A DNA stretch of 64,000 bases from assembly GCA_030038235.1 (NCBI GenBank), contig JASHPE010000191.1, positions 1 to 64,000 of the forward strand, written 5' to 3'. The first letter of the stretch is position 1, and each line of letters starts with the position of its first letter. Shown piece by piece: positions 53,156 to 63,144 of this stretch. A model generated the notes under the pieces. That model did not search any database, was not told the origin of the DNA, and saw only the letters and a program-made list of their open reading frames with translations. This DNA is from Terriglobia bacterium (GTDB taxonomy: Bacteria; Acidobacteriota; Terriglobia; UBA7540). The position numbers and the translations under genes were made by a program.

Positions 53156-53917
53156 ATGTCAAAAGCCACAACGAGCAAGGTTGTCTTGATCACGGGCGGT
53201 ACTTCAGGCATCGGACGCGCCGCGGCGCTGGCTTTCGCGCGACGCGGAGATCGCGTCGTCGTCGCCGGGCGACGTGTGAGTGAAGGCGAGGAAACGGCGC
53301 GCCTGGCGCGCGAAGCGGGCGGCGACGCGGTTTTCATTCAGACCGACGCCACCATTCCAAGCGAGGTCGAGGCTCTGGTCGCGAGGACGGTCGAGCGCTG
53401 GGAACGCTTGGACTGCGCCTTCAACAATGCCGGCATCACCGGTGAAATGGCGCGCACCGCGGATTGTACGGAAGAGAATTGGCATCGCACTTTGAGCATC
53501 AATCTGACTGCTGTCTGGCTGTCTATGAAATGCGAGATCCGCCAGATGCTGAAGCAATCGAGCGGCGTGATTGTGAACAACGCCTCGACGGCCGGACTCG
53601 TCGGCATGCGCGGCGGACCGGCTTATTCCGCTTCGAAAGGCGGCGTGATCCAGTTGACGCGAACTGCGGCGCTGGAGTACGCAAAGCAAGGCATTCGCGT
53701 GAACGCGGTCTGTCCGGGATTCATCGAGACGCCGATGACCGATGCGCATGCGCGCGTGAATCCCGATCTTGAGCCGTGGATTCGAAGGATCCAGCCGATG
53801 GGACGACTGGGAACCGCCGACGAAGTGGCTGAAGCCGTGCTATGGCTATGTTCTGATGCGGCTTCGTTCGTCACCGGACACGCGCTCGCCATCGATGGTG
53901 GATTGGTAGCACAATAA
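53156..53917 (+). CDS. SDR family NAD(P)-dependent oxidoreductase
   Basis: This is a classical short-chain dehydrogenase of 253 aa. It shows the nucleotide motif TGGTSGIGRAAALAFARRGD, NNAG in FNNAGITGEM, and the catalytic Ser-Tyr-Lys in VNNASTAGLVGMRGGPAYSASKGG. The cofactor loop VAGRRV favours NADP. The C-terminal RVNAVCPGFIETPMT and VTGHALAIDGGL are typical. It is the last gene of the M28-to-SDR string. No substrate can be inferred. Confidence 0.93.
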   Translation: MSKATTSKVVLITGGTSGIGRAAALAFARRGDRVVVAGRRVSEGEETARLAREAGGDAVFIQTDATIPSEVEALVARTVERWERLDCAFNNAGITGEMARTADCTEENWHRTLSINLTAVWLSMKCEIRQMLKQSSGVIVNNASTAGLVGMRGGPAYSASKGGVIQLTRTAALEYAKQGIRVNAVCPGFIETPMTDAHARVNPDLEPWIRRIQPMGRLGTADEVAEAVLWLCSDAASFVTGHALAIDGGLVAQ

Positions 53918-53948
53918 GCAAGACAAATAGGCTACATGAGAGGCAGGG

Positions 53949-54989
53949 CTACCGCAAGCTCTCCATCACTTCATCGAGCGCGCTTTTGGGCGGACGCACT
54001 TTCGCTTCCGGCAGCGTGGCTAGCGGCTCGTCCACGATGTTCAGCAGGTCGAGGAAATTCGGCTGCCCCGTTTTCACGTAGAACAGGCCCGTGATCACTT
54101 CGCCGTTGTCGTGCGACTCGCTCAGCACGCGCAGAGCCTCCACTTTGCTGGTCGGATCGTACCCGGAGTCAAGCTTTTTGAGCAGCAGCCGCGAGCCATC
54201 GTGCAGCGTGACTTCGGTCGTGGATCCGGGATCGTAATCCACCATAATGTCGCCGAAGAACGGGATAAAGCTCACCTCGCCCAGCGGCTCGTCGTGATCC
54301 TTCACGTAGCTGTAGCTCTTGGTCGATCCCTCGTGGTCGTTAAACGTAACGCACGGCGAGATCACGTCAAGCATGGCGGTGCCGCGATGCGCGATGGCGC
54401 CTTCGAGCAGCGCCAGGAGCTGCTTTTTGTCGCCCGAAAACGACCGCGCCACGTAAGTGGCGCCCAATTCGATGGCGAGCGCGCAGGTGTCGATGGGCGG
54501 CAGGTCGTTCACCACGCCGTTCTTGAGCACGCTGCCGCGATCGGCGGTGGCGGAAAACTGGCCCTTGGTCAATCCGTAGCAGCCGTTGTCTTCAATGATG
54601 TAGATCAACGGCAGATTCCGGCGCATCAGGTGGACGAACTGGCCGATGCCGATCGAGGCCGTGTCGCCGTCGCCGCTCACGCCGATGCCGAGCAGGGTCC
54701 GGTTCGCCAGCAGCGTCCCGGTGGCCACGGAGGGCATGCGTCCATGGACGGCGTTGAACCCGTGCGTGCTGCCGAGGAAGTACGCCGGGCTCTTCGACGA
54801 GCATCCGATGCCGGAGAACTTCGCCACGCGATGCGGCTCAACGCCCATCTCGTAAAAAGCCTCGATGATGCGCTCGGTGATAGCATTGTGGCCGCAGCCG
54901 GCGCAGAGCGTGCTCTTGCTGCCCTTGTAGACAGCGGGCTCGAGGCCGATTCGATTCGTCTTTCGCGGTGGAACTACGGTGGTGGCCAT
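53949..54989 (-). CDS. korB: 2-oxoacid:ferredoxin oxidoreductase subunit beta
   Basis: The beta subunit (346 aa) holds thiamine diphosphate: KSTLCAGCGHNAITERIIEA, the metal-binding GDGDTASIGIGQFVHLMRR and EDNGCYGLTKGQFSATADRG. It forms the enzyme with the alpha subunit encoded upstream, oxidatively decarboxylating 2-oxoglutarate or a related acid and reducing ferredoxin. The ATG at 54989 overlaps the stop of the alpha gene (taatg) with caggaggtggg as ribosome site, so the ORF-track extension is rejected. Convergent with the SDR gene, 31 bp apart. Confidence 0.93.
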   Translation of the reverse strand: MATTVVPPRKTNRIGLEPAVYKGSKSTLCAGCGHNAITERIIEAFYEMGVEPHRVAKFSGIGCSSKSPAYFLGSTHGFNAVHGRMPSVATGTLLANRTLLGIGVSGDGDTASIGIGQFVHLMRRNLPLIYIIEDNGCYGLTKGQFSATADRGSVLKNGVVNDLPPIDTCALAIELGATYVARSFSGDKKQLLALLEGAIAHRGTAMLDVISPCVTFNDHEGSTKSYSYVKDHDEPLGEVSFIPFFGDIMVDYDPGSTTEVTLHDGSRLLLKKLDSGYDPTSKVEALRVLSESHDNGEVITGLFYVKTGQPNFLDLLNIVDEPLATLPEAKVRPPKSALDEVMESLR

Positions 54990-56830
54990 TAGCTTCCCAC
55001 CTCCTGAGTCATGATTGCATCCGTGATGCTTCGGGCGTCGATCGGCAGCCCGTCGTAGTGAAGCACGCTGCGCAGCCGGCCGATTTCTTCGCCCGGCAGC
55101 GACAGGCGCAGTAGACCCGCGAGTTGCGCGTCGCGATTCTGCTCGACCGCGTACACGCGCGCGTGCGAGCGCACGAAGGCCGCCACTTCGTCGGCGAAGG
55201 GAAAAGCGCGGATGCGGCAATAATCCGTCTGTACGCCGAATTCGCGCGCGAGCTGGTCGCGGCACTCCATCGCCGCCCAGTGCGTGGTTCCGTAGGCGAT
55301 CACGCCCACGTCGTGACCGGCCTGCTCGATCACCGGTCCGGGCACCAGACGGCGCGCCGTCTCGAATTTGCGCTCGAGGCGGTCCATGTTGCGGACGTAA
55401 AGTTCGCCCTTCTCGGTGTAAAGCGCATCCTCATTGTGGCCGCTGCCGCGGGTGAAGTATCCCGCAGCAGGATGGTTGGTGCCTGGCAGGGTGCGGTAGC
55501 CGATGCCGTCGCCCTGCACATCCTTGTAGCGCTGAAAACCGCCCAACCGGTTCAAATCCTCGGCGTCCAGGACCTTGCCGCGCTTCAAGGGCTTGTCCGG
55601 ATAAGGGAACGACTCCGACATCCAGTAGTTCATGCCCAAGTCGAGATCGCTCATCACGAAGATCGGCGTCTGCAGTTCCTCGGCAAGATCGAAGGCTTCA
55701 ATCGCCATCGAATAGCACTCGCCGACGGATGCGGGGAACAGCAGCGGATGCTTGGTGTCGCCGTGCGAAAGCAGCGCTGTGGAAAGGACGTCGCCCTGCG
55801 CGGTGCGCGTGGGCAGACCAGTGGACGGTCCCACGCGCTGGATGTCGAAAATCACGCCCGGGACCTCGGCGTAGTAGCCGAGCCCCACAAACTCCGCCAT
55901 CAGCGAGATGCCGGGTCCCGCCGTCGACGTCATGGCGCGCGCGCCCGCCCAGCCTGCGCCCATCACCATGCCGATCGCGGCCAGCTCGTCCTCAGCCTGG
56001 ACAATGGCGAACGTGGCCTTGCCGGTTTCGGGGTCCATGCGATAACGCTTCATGTAGGTGATCAGCGTCTCGCAGAGTGACGAGGACGGCGTGATGGGAT
56101 ACCACGTCACCACCGTGACGCCGGCCATCATGCAGCCGAGCGCCGCCGCCGCATTGCCCTCGATCAGGACCTTGCCCGCATTCTCATTCATGCGCCCCAC
56201 GAAGAACCGGTCGCGCTTCTCCAGATTCTTTTCCGCGAATTCGTATCCCGCGAGTACCGCCTTGAAATTCAGGTCCGCAGCCTTCACCTTCTTCTTGAAC
56301 TGCTTGCGGAGGGCGCGCTCGACTTCGCCCATGTCGATCTCGAGCAGGCGCGCCACCACGCCTACGTAGATCATGTTGCGGACGAGCTTGCGGAGCTTGG
56401 CATCCGGACAGACGGGCGCCACGAGTTTGTCAAAAGGCACGGCATAGAAGATCAGGTCGTCGCGCAACCGTGCCAGATTGAGCTTCTCGTCGTAGACGCA
56501 GGCCGCACCCGCGTCGAGCCCGCGCACATCCTCTTCGCCCGTCTCGGCGTTCATGGCCACCAGGAAGTCGATCTCTTTGCGGCGCGCGATCCAGCCGTGC
56601 TTGGAAGCGCGAATGGTGAACCAGGTCGGCAGGCCTTCAATGTTTGAGGGAAAGAGGTTCTTGCCGGAGATCGGAATACCCATCTGAAACAGCGCCCGCA
56701 GCAGCACCATGTTGGAGCTTTGGCTGCCGGAGCCGTTCACGGTGGCCACCTGGATGCTCAGGTCGTTCACCACCCGCTCGTGCTGAGGAGCGGCCTCGCT
56801 TTCTGCGGGCGATATGTGCGTGGTTGCCAT
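54989..56830 (-). CDS. korA: 2-oxoacid:acceptor oxidoreductase subunit alpha (gamma-alpha fusion)
   Basis: At 613 aa this is a fusion of the gamma domain (IQVATVNGSGSQSSNMVLLRALFQMGIP, residues ~25-215) with the alpha pyrimidine-binding domain (GNAAAALGCMMAGVTVVTWYPITPSS from ~225). The signature RTAQGDVLSTALLSHGDTKH and a C-terminal transketolase-type part (IEQAGHDVGVIAYGTTHWAAME) follow. Fusions like this are the usual KorA type. No separate ferredoxin subunit is present. The gene starts after gaaggggattatttc. A minus-strand tataat lies near 56989-56994 and may serve as -10. Confidence 0.93.
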   Translation of the reverse strand: MATTHISPAESEAAPQHERVVNDLSIQVATVNGSGSQSSNMVLLRALFQMGIPISGKNLFPSNIEGLPTWFTIRASKHGWIARRKEIDFLVAMNAETGEEDVRGLDAGAACVYDEKLNLARLRDDLIFYAVPFDKLVAPVCPDAKLRKLVRNMIYVGVVARLLEIDMGEVERALRKQFKKKVKAADLNFKAVLAGYEFAEKNLEKRDRFFVGRMNENAGKVLIEGNAAAALGCMMAGVTVVTWYPITPSSSLCETLITYMKRYRMDPETGKATFAIVQAEDELAAIGMVMGAGWAGARAMTSTAGPGISLMAEFVGLGYYAEVPGVIFDIQRVGPSTGLPTRTAQGDVLSTALLSHGDTKHPLLFPASVGECYSMAIEAFDLAEELQTPIFVMSDLDLGMNYWMSESFPYPDKPLKRGKVLDAEDLNRLGGFQRYKDVQGDGIGYRTLPGTNHPAAGYFTRGSGHNEDALYTEKGELYVRNMDRLERKFETARRLVPGPVIEQAGHDVGVIAYGTTHWAAMECRDQLAREFGVQTDYCRIRAFPFADEVAAFVRSHARVYAVEQNRDAQLAGLLRLSLPGEEIGRLRSVLHYDGLPIDARSITDAIMTQEVGS

Positions 56831-57202
56831 GAAATAATCCCCTTCTCAACGTTTCGGGAAGCGACAGCGCAACGCGCGGCCTCACGCCGGGCGAACTCAG
56901 GCGCAGCTCCGGCGGAGTGAGTGTCGGCAATGTTAAGAGGTCGAGACGGACGGCCCCAACAGGCGGCACTTTCGCTCCCAGTTAGATCATTATAGCAAAA
57001 CTGGTTGATCGATGACGGACGATTGTCGGTCGACTTGGTGTGCCGACTTGACCTTACGCTGGTGCGCGCATTCGATTCCTGGATTATCCTAGAATCTCGC
57101 ACACGAGGATGTCGCCTGGTCAAACGCGTTGGATTCAAATCGCGCGGGATGCCTCGAAGCGTCAGGCAAACACCGGCGGCAAGAATTCTGAGGAGGAAAA
57201 TG
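56831..57202. other. intergenic region between korA and mdh
   Basis: This 372-bp divergent gap has no supported gene. On the minus strand tataat (56989-56994) is a candidate -10 for korAB, with a poor -35. The mdh side contains a strong aggagg (57191-57196) just before the start codons. The ORF-track extension of mdh through this gap lacks a start signal and homology-like content. Confidence 0.5.
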
Positions 57203-58125
<923 letters not shown>

Positions 58126-58129
<4 letters not shown>

Positions 58130-59853
58130 ACTGCCCCTGGACCTCGGTCGCCTTTGTGCGCGAACATTCCGGCAAGGGCCTCAATAACGCCGGCTTCCTT
58201 CACGAAGTCCTCCACCAGCTGTTTCTTAAGGTGCTCGAACTGCGACGAGTATCGGGTGGCGATCAGACAGAGCTTCGATCCTCTTGTGTCTAATGATATC
58301 GGGACGCTCTTGACAGGAGCAGAGCCCGTATCCTGCAAATCCAATATTCTCGGAACACCATCAGGGTCGTGTCGATACATCTGAATACCCAGCGCGGCAG
58401 CTCCAACGAGGGCAGCGCGATACGTGGCCAGATGGTTAAACCAAAACCATCTGGGTTCCTTGTGTTCAGAGCCAGCGTTTCTACTTCTGAAATCCGCATA
58501 AACTCCACCACGAAAGGTCTCAATTCTCTCTTTCAGTTTCCTTGAGCCTCTCGGATTCTGCAGATAAATGTTTATGCTGATTCCCTTATCGATTGCACAC
58601 TTGACAAGCCGTCTGAAATTTCCACCACTCTTGCTGATCAGAGTCATCTCCCTAACACTCGGATCACATTCAAGCGGAAACTGCAGGCGTCGAAGCCAGT
58701 CCTCCTCAGGCGCCAGAACAACGCCGTTATGGTTCGCTTTCCTATAAACCCTAAGATAATCCTTAAATTCTTCGATGGCCTTTTTGCCGTGAGAATCAAG
58801 TAATGTATAGAAGAAGTACGGTCGCTCACCGGCGAACAACTGAAATGCATCTCCCCTATGAGGAAAGGAACATCTCCCTGCGAACAGTGTTTGTCCATCG
58901 ATCAGAATGCCAATCCGGGGAGGAATATAGTCAATCCAATGTTGGCGGGGAGGGGTCAACTTCACCGATCCCAATTCACACGCTTTCTCCCATCGCCTCA
59001 AGGTCCCGGGCCAGTCGCGGTAAAAGTTGTCCCTTATGTTCTTTATGTCTATCGGATCATCAAGGGCATCCTCTTGCAGGATGTGAGACTGATCATCCAT
59101 GTGAACAAGCTCAATCGACAGCGTCTTTGGTTGGCTGACCCGCCCTCCGTCTGAAAATTCTTCGAGCGCCTGGGTGATCAGAACCAGCGAGAACTTAAGC
59201 GACACCCCGACAAAGATAAGCTCCGTCACTTGTTGTTTATTCCGCAGACTCTTTTTGATACTCTGAACAATACTGTGCTGAGCAGGCTGACCCTCAACCT
59301 CGCCGGTGATGCAGGGCCATATCAAAAGCGGTTCCTTCTTGGAAGGGGTAAGGCTGTAGGCCTCAATGGTTTCGGACAGTTCAGCCTCGAGAGCAGTCTC
59401 AAGGCTGCAGCGGTCCGGCAAAACAGTTCTTAGCACGCGGGCGACCTTGCTTCGAAGATCCTCTGCAAATGTTCGAGGGTCCGCAAATAGGTGTTTAAAG
59501 GTATGCAAGATGGGAGAAATGGTCTTAATGTCGTCCTCGCCTGAAGGCGGCAGAACGACAATTAGCAGCTTTTCTGGATCGAGGGTCGTGGCTAGCCCTG
59601 CTTCCGCTTGGCAGTACTTGGACCACTGAAATTCACGCGAGAGTAGAAGAATTACCAGATCAGCATTAAGTAGTTTGTTTCGAAGGTCGTTGAGATAGTC
59701 CTTACCACCAGCCCCCCAAGGGTCTCGTCGGTAGTGGACGGCCTCTTCGAAACCCCAATATTGAAGAAGTGTTATCAGAGAGTCCGCGAGGTCAACTTCA
59801 TGAGACGCGCAGACGATGAATGCGTGTTTCTTTTTGCCAGCGGTAGCGCCCAT
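58126..59853 (-). CDS. TIR-domain protein with C-terminal PLD-like sensor repeats
   Basis: The 575-aa protein starts with a TIR-like domain (residues ~9-140): [40 protein letters not shown] and [12 protein letters not shown], where Glu84 sits at the usual NADase position. The rest is unrecognised, but two segments look alike: [20 protein letters not shown] near 220 and [20 protein letters not shown] near 415, each followed by a strand, a helix and a basic stretch, recalling phospholipase-D-like sensor domains without HKD motifs (inference). Base composition is clearly lower in GC than in mdh or the cyclophilin gene. No transmembrane helix. It may be an NAD-depleting immune effector; the trigger is unknown. 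Confidence 0.72.
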
Positions 59854-59895
59854 CTGTGACCCCCGTTATTCCTTGAAAGAACAGCTTATGGGCTT

Positions 59896-59924
59896 ATAAT
59901 AGCAGGGGCGACATCTTGAAGCAA
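59896..59924 (-). promoter_or_regulatory. candidate promoter of the TIR gene
   Basis: On the minus strand ttgctt (59919-59924) and tattat (59896-59901, five of six matches) are separated by 17 bp and lie about 45 bp upstream of the TIR start codon. The spacing is ideal, though the -35 box matches only three positions. Confidence 0.4.
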
Positions 59925-60129
59925 GGAAGAAACAATCTTCCTGGACTTATACTGTGTTCCCAGCTCCCATTGCGGCAGCTGCCGTCACGCCGCATCCGCA
60001 TTTCTCTTGCCACCCATCACCACCGGCTTCAGGTTAGGGCCGAATTTAGGGCGGCGTTCTCAGGCTCTTCTACTTCGGCAAATCCCGTCGCCGGCGCCGA
60101 AGAATAGCAGCGAACAACAGATGGTGCCG

Positions 60130-60390
60130 TCACCCTCGCTTTGCGGACCGGCGGCGGCCAGTCAGTCGCCGGATGCTCTCAGACAGTCTGAGCAGGGATC
60201 TGAGCGCCTCGTTGACAGCAACAGAATCGCGAAAGGCCTTGGCAACGTCGGGTTCAAGAACCACGACCTCCGCCCCTTCCTTCAGAAAGCGACGATAGTA
60301 CTTGCCGCGGGCACCGTTTGAAAAATCGTACTCGGCCCGCATCGTATCTCCGTCATTGATTCGACGCTGGTCGGTAGTTCTCTTTTTCAT
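60130..60390 (-). CDS. small antitoxin-like protein
   Basis: The 86-aa protein has MRAEYDFSNGARGKYYRRFL, then EVVVLEPDVAKAFRDSVAVNEALRSLLRL and a very basic tail RRLTGRRRSAKRG. This resembles small orphan or antitoxin-type proteins that contain an EYDFS-GxRGKY opening and a ribbon-helix-helix-like end. Two starts are possible: ATG 60390, and ATG 60345 preceded by a better site (gacggagatacg), giving 71 aa. No toxin gene is adjacent. The neighbours are a cyclophilin gene upstream (26 bp away) and the TIR gene downstream on the same strand. The ORF-track version is too long. Confidence 0.6.
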   Translation of the reverse strand: MKKRTTDQRRINDGDTMRAEYDFSNGARGKYYRRFLKEGAEVVVLEPDVAKAFRDSVAVNEALRSLLRLSESIRRLTGRRRSAKRG

Positions 60391-60416
60391 AGACTTGGCG
60401 CTGGACCCTGCTCGAA

Positions 60417-60947
60417 TCAAGCCTCCACTTCCTCGATCTTCACACTCTTCATCAGCACTGGCTTCAGCGGACGATCGGACCGGTCGCGCGCCAGGTTGGA
60501 GATCTTGTCGACCACGTCCATGCCTGACACGACCTCGCCGAAGATCGTGTGCTTGTGATTCAGCCAGCTCGTGGCCGCGGTGGTGACGAAGAACTGGCTC
60601 CCATTGCTGTTGGGACCGGCGTTGGCCATGGCAAGTTTGCCGGGCTTGTCGAAGACGCGTTCTTTGCTGAATTCGTCTTCGAACTTGTAACCGGGTCCGC
60701 CGCGGCCCGTGCCTTCCGGGCACCCGCCCTGGATCATGAAGTTCGGGATCACGCGATGGAAAACGAGCCCGTCGTAAAACTGCCCCTTGATCATCTTGGC
60801 GCCCGAGCCCGCGTATTCCCTGGTTCCGGTGGCGAGTCCCACGAAGTTTGCCACCGTCTTGGGCGCGTGCTCCGGGAAGAGCCTGCAGGTGAAGTTGCCT
60901 TCGCTGGTTTCAAAAATGGCGTAGAGTCCGGGTTTCGATTCGCTCAT
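60417..60947 (-). CDS. cyclophilin-type peptidylprolyl isomerase (cytoplasmic)
   Basis: This 176-aa cyclophilin catalyses cis-trans isomerisation of prolyl bonds. The core has FYDGLVFHRVIPNFMIQGGCPEGTGRGGPGYKFEDEF, LAMANAGPNSNGSQFFVTT with the active-site Phe, and LNHKHTIFGEVVSGMDVVDKI. The catalytic Arg in FHRVIP is present. No signal peptide, so cytoplasmic. It is preceded by a second, exported PPIase gene 47 bp upstream. Confidence 0.95.
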   Translation of the reverse strand: MSESKPGLYAIFETSEGNFTCRLFPEHAPKTVANFVGLATGTREYAGSGAKMIKGQFYDGLVFHRVIPNFMIQGGCPEGTGRGGPGYKFEDEFSKERVFDKPGKLAMANAGPNSNGSQFFVTTAATSWLNHKHTIFGEVVSGMDVVDKISNLARDRSDRPLKPVLMKSVKIEEVEA

Positions 60948-60994
60948 TGTCCTCGTCTCGTTTTGGTTTGGCCGATCCGTGGCCCGCTCGCCGG

Positions 60995-61804
60995 CTACGG
61001 CGTGCTCGCAGCCGGCTTCTTGGTGGTGGATGCGGCGGGCTTCTTCGCTGACGTGGCGCTCTTGGCAGGGGCCGCCGGCGCCACAATCACCGCCGTCTTG
61101 ATGCTGTCGAGCTCAGGAAAGTTCTTCTGCAGAAATGCGTTGCCTTGCTCTTCAATTTGCCCCTGCAACTGGGTGATCTGTTCGCCGTAGCCGCTGTAAA
61201 GCTTGTCGACCACGTCCATGCCGTCCACGACTCTGCCAAAGGGGGCGAAGCCGCGATCGTCCAACATGGAGTTCCGGTCGTTCAGGTTGATGAAGATCTG
61301 CGTCGTGCGCGTGTTGGGGCCGGCCGTAGCAAACGTGATGGTGCCCCGCTTGTTGCTGTCGACCACCGGATCGTCGTCGATGTTGGCATGGCTCCACGCC
61401 GCCGCGATCTTGGGGTCGCCGTTGATTCCGAACTGCACCACAAAATCGGGCACCACCCGGAAGAAGATCACGTTCGTAAAGAAACCGTTCTTCACCAGGT
61501 TATAGAACCGGTCCGCCCCGAGCGGCGCCGAGGCACGCGTGACCTCGATCACGATGTCGCCCTTGGTGGTGGTGAACTTCGCCTTGTAGGTATCGGGCGC
61601 CTTCTGATTCAGGCTCGCGGGATTGAGCAGCGAGCGATGGGTTGCGGCGGCGTGCGTGGCCGCGTGGTGCGTGGTCGAACTCGATTTGGTGGCGGAGTTG
61701 CCGGTCTGCGGCTGGGACGGGGTCTGTGCGGCCGCGGCCGTTGCCATCGCAAGACCGAGCAGAACTGCGAGCGCCCGGGCGCGCCCCGATAACATCTTCA
61801 TCAT
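60995..61804 (-). CDS. exported cyclophilin-type peptidylprolyl isomerase
   Basis: A 269-aa isomerase with signal peptide (MLSGRARALAVLLGLAMATAAAAQ), a His/Ser/Thr-rich linker, and a cyclophilin domain: FTTTKGDIVIEVTRASAPLG, FFTNVIFFRVVPDFVVQFGINGDPKI, GTITFATAGPNTRTTQIFIN and FGRVVDGMDVVDKLYSGYGE. The C-terminus is an Ala/Lys/Ser/Thr low-complexity tail (KPAASTTKKPAASTP). It lies 12 bp after the M19 gene with gggaggatc as site, so they form an operon. Confidence 0.93.
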   Translation of the reverse strand: MMKMLSGRARALAVLLGLAMATAAAAQTPSQPQTGNSATKSSSTTHHAATHAAATHRSLLNPASLNQKAPDTYKAKFTTTKGDIVIEVTRASAPLGADRFYNLVKNGFFTNVIFFRVVPDFVVQFGINGDPKIAAAWSHANIDDDPVVDSNKRGTITFATAGPNTRTTQIFINLNDRNSMLDDRGFAPFGRVVDGMDVVDKLYSGYGEQITQLQGQIEEQGNAFLQKNFPELDSIKTAVIVAPAAPAKSATSAKKPAASTTKKPAASTP

Positions 61805-61816
61805 GATCCTCCCAAC

Positions 61817-63076
61817 TTATTGTAGCGATTTTGAAACTTGCTCCACCTGCCGCATCACGCGCAGCACGTTTCCCCCGAGAATCTTCACCAGGTCGTCTTC
61901 GCTGTAGCCGCGACGGGCAAGCTCGCGGACGAGATCGGGGAACTTCGAGCAATCCTCCAGGCCACGCGGGGCGAGGCCGGAAATGCCGTCAAAGTCGGAG
62001 CCGAGCCCCACATGATCCACGCCCGCGATCTCCACCGCGTGGTCGATGTGATCAGCTACCCGCGTGTAGCTCGGAATCGGCAGGCCCGCGTAATACTTTT
62101 CATCAATCTTGGACTCTTCGTAGTACGTCAGGCGCTTGCCTTCCTTGGCGCGAGCCTCCTGCGCCGCCTTCACCTCGGCGTTCATCGCGCTCTCGACCTC
62201 CTTGTAGGCGTCCGCGAAATTCTGATCGAGGAATCCATCGTAAAAGTTGATGTCCACCACTCCGCCGTTCTTCGCCACGGCACGCAGCATATCGTCCGTC
62301 ATGTTGCGCGGCGCGTTGCACAGCGCCCGGCAGGACGAATGCGAGGCGATCACGGGGGCCTTCGACGCGGCGACGGCGGCATAGAACGTGTCGTCGGAAA
62401 CGTGCGAGATGTCCACCATCATGCCCAGGCGATTCATGCGCTCCACCACCTGGCGCCCGAAGTCCGAGAGTCCTTTCCAGTGCGGCTGATCGCCCGACGA
62501 GTCGCCGATCTCGTTATTCTTGGTGTGGGTCAGCGTCATGTAGCGCACGCCCAGGCGATAGTAGATGTCGAGCATCCGCGGGTCGTCCTCGATGATGTGC
62601 CCGCCCTCCACGCCCATGAGCAAGGCGATCTTGCCCGCGCGGTGGATGCGCACCACGTCATCGGCGGTGGCGGCAAGCGCCAACGAGTCAGGGTGCCGCG
62701 CCGCCTGCTCGTCAACCACATCGATCAGGTCGAGCGCGCGGTGAATCAGATCGTCCTTGGGCCAGTCCACATCCACCCAGATCGACATGAACTCAGCGCC
62801 GAGATGTCCCGCGCGCGCCTTGGGAATGCTGACCATGAACGGGCTCGACGGATCGGCAAGGTCGTAGCCCTCGTCGAGCATCATCTGCGGCGTGTCCGCA
62901 TGGGTGTCAATGATGATGGCGCGCTGCAGCACGCGGTCCGCGACTTTTGCGGCTTCGGCCGGCGTGCGCTCCTGACGCGTGGCGCCAGAAACATTTGCGG
63001 CCGTCAGGAGCAAGCTGAGAAGCGCCGCTCCGGTGTAAGCACACTTGCTACACTTAATCCGAAGAATTCGGGACAT
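61817..63076 (-). CDS. membrane dipeptidase (M19)
   Basis: This di-zinc dipeptidase (419 aa) has a signal (AYTGAALLSLLLTAANVSGA) and the metal ligands of the renal dipeptidase family: IIDTHADTPQMM (HxD), Glu in LLMGVEGGHII, His in MVDISHVSDDTF, His in IASHSSCRALCNAPRNMTDD, and Asp in HVGLGSDFDGI. The family cleaves dipeptides, including D-amino-acid containing ones, in the periplasm. Together with the exported isomerase it suggests protein or peptide turnover outside the cytoplasm. Confidence 0.94.
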   Translation of the reverse strand: MSRILRIKCSKCAYTGAALLSLLLTAANVSGATRQERTPAEAAKVADRVLQRAIIIDTHADTPQMMLDEGYDLADPSSPFMVSIPKARAGHLGAEFMSIWVDVDWPKDDLIHRALDLIDVVDEQAARHPDSLALAATADDVVRIHRAGKIALLMGVEGGHIIEDDPRMLDIYYRLGVRYMTLTHTKNNEIGDSSGDQPHWKGLSDFGRQVVERMNRLGMMVDISHVSDDTFYAAVAASKAPVIASHSSCRALCNAPRNMTDDMLRAVAKNGGVVDINFYDGFLDQNFADAYKEVESAMNAEVKAAQEARAKEGKRLTYYEESKIDEKYYAGLPIPSYTRVADHIDHAVEIAGVDHVGLGSDFDGISGLAPRGLEDCSKFPDLVRELARRGYSEDDLVKILGGNVLRVMRQVEQVSKSLQ

Positions 63077-63144
63077 CAGGGATCCTCATTCAAAAGTAAA
63101 CGGGGCAGAGTTCGTATATACTGCCTCAGCCATCCAGAACGGAC

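Noticed and set aside
53949-55265. 438-aa version of korB
   Set aside because: The first 92 residues are a shadow of the korA 3' end; the ATG at 54989 with caggaggtggg is the proper start.
60130-60723. 197-aa version of the small minus-strand gene
   Set aside because: Its first half is an Arg-rich out-of-frame reading of the cyclophilin gene; only the last 71-86 residues look real.
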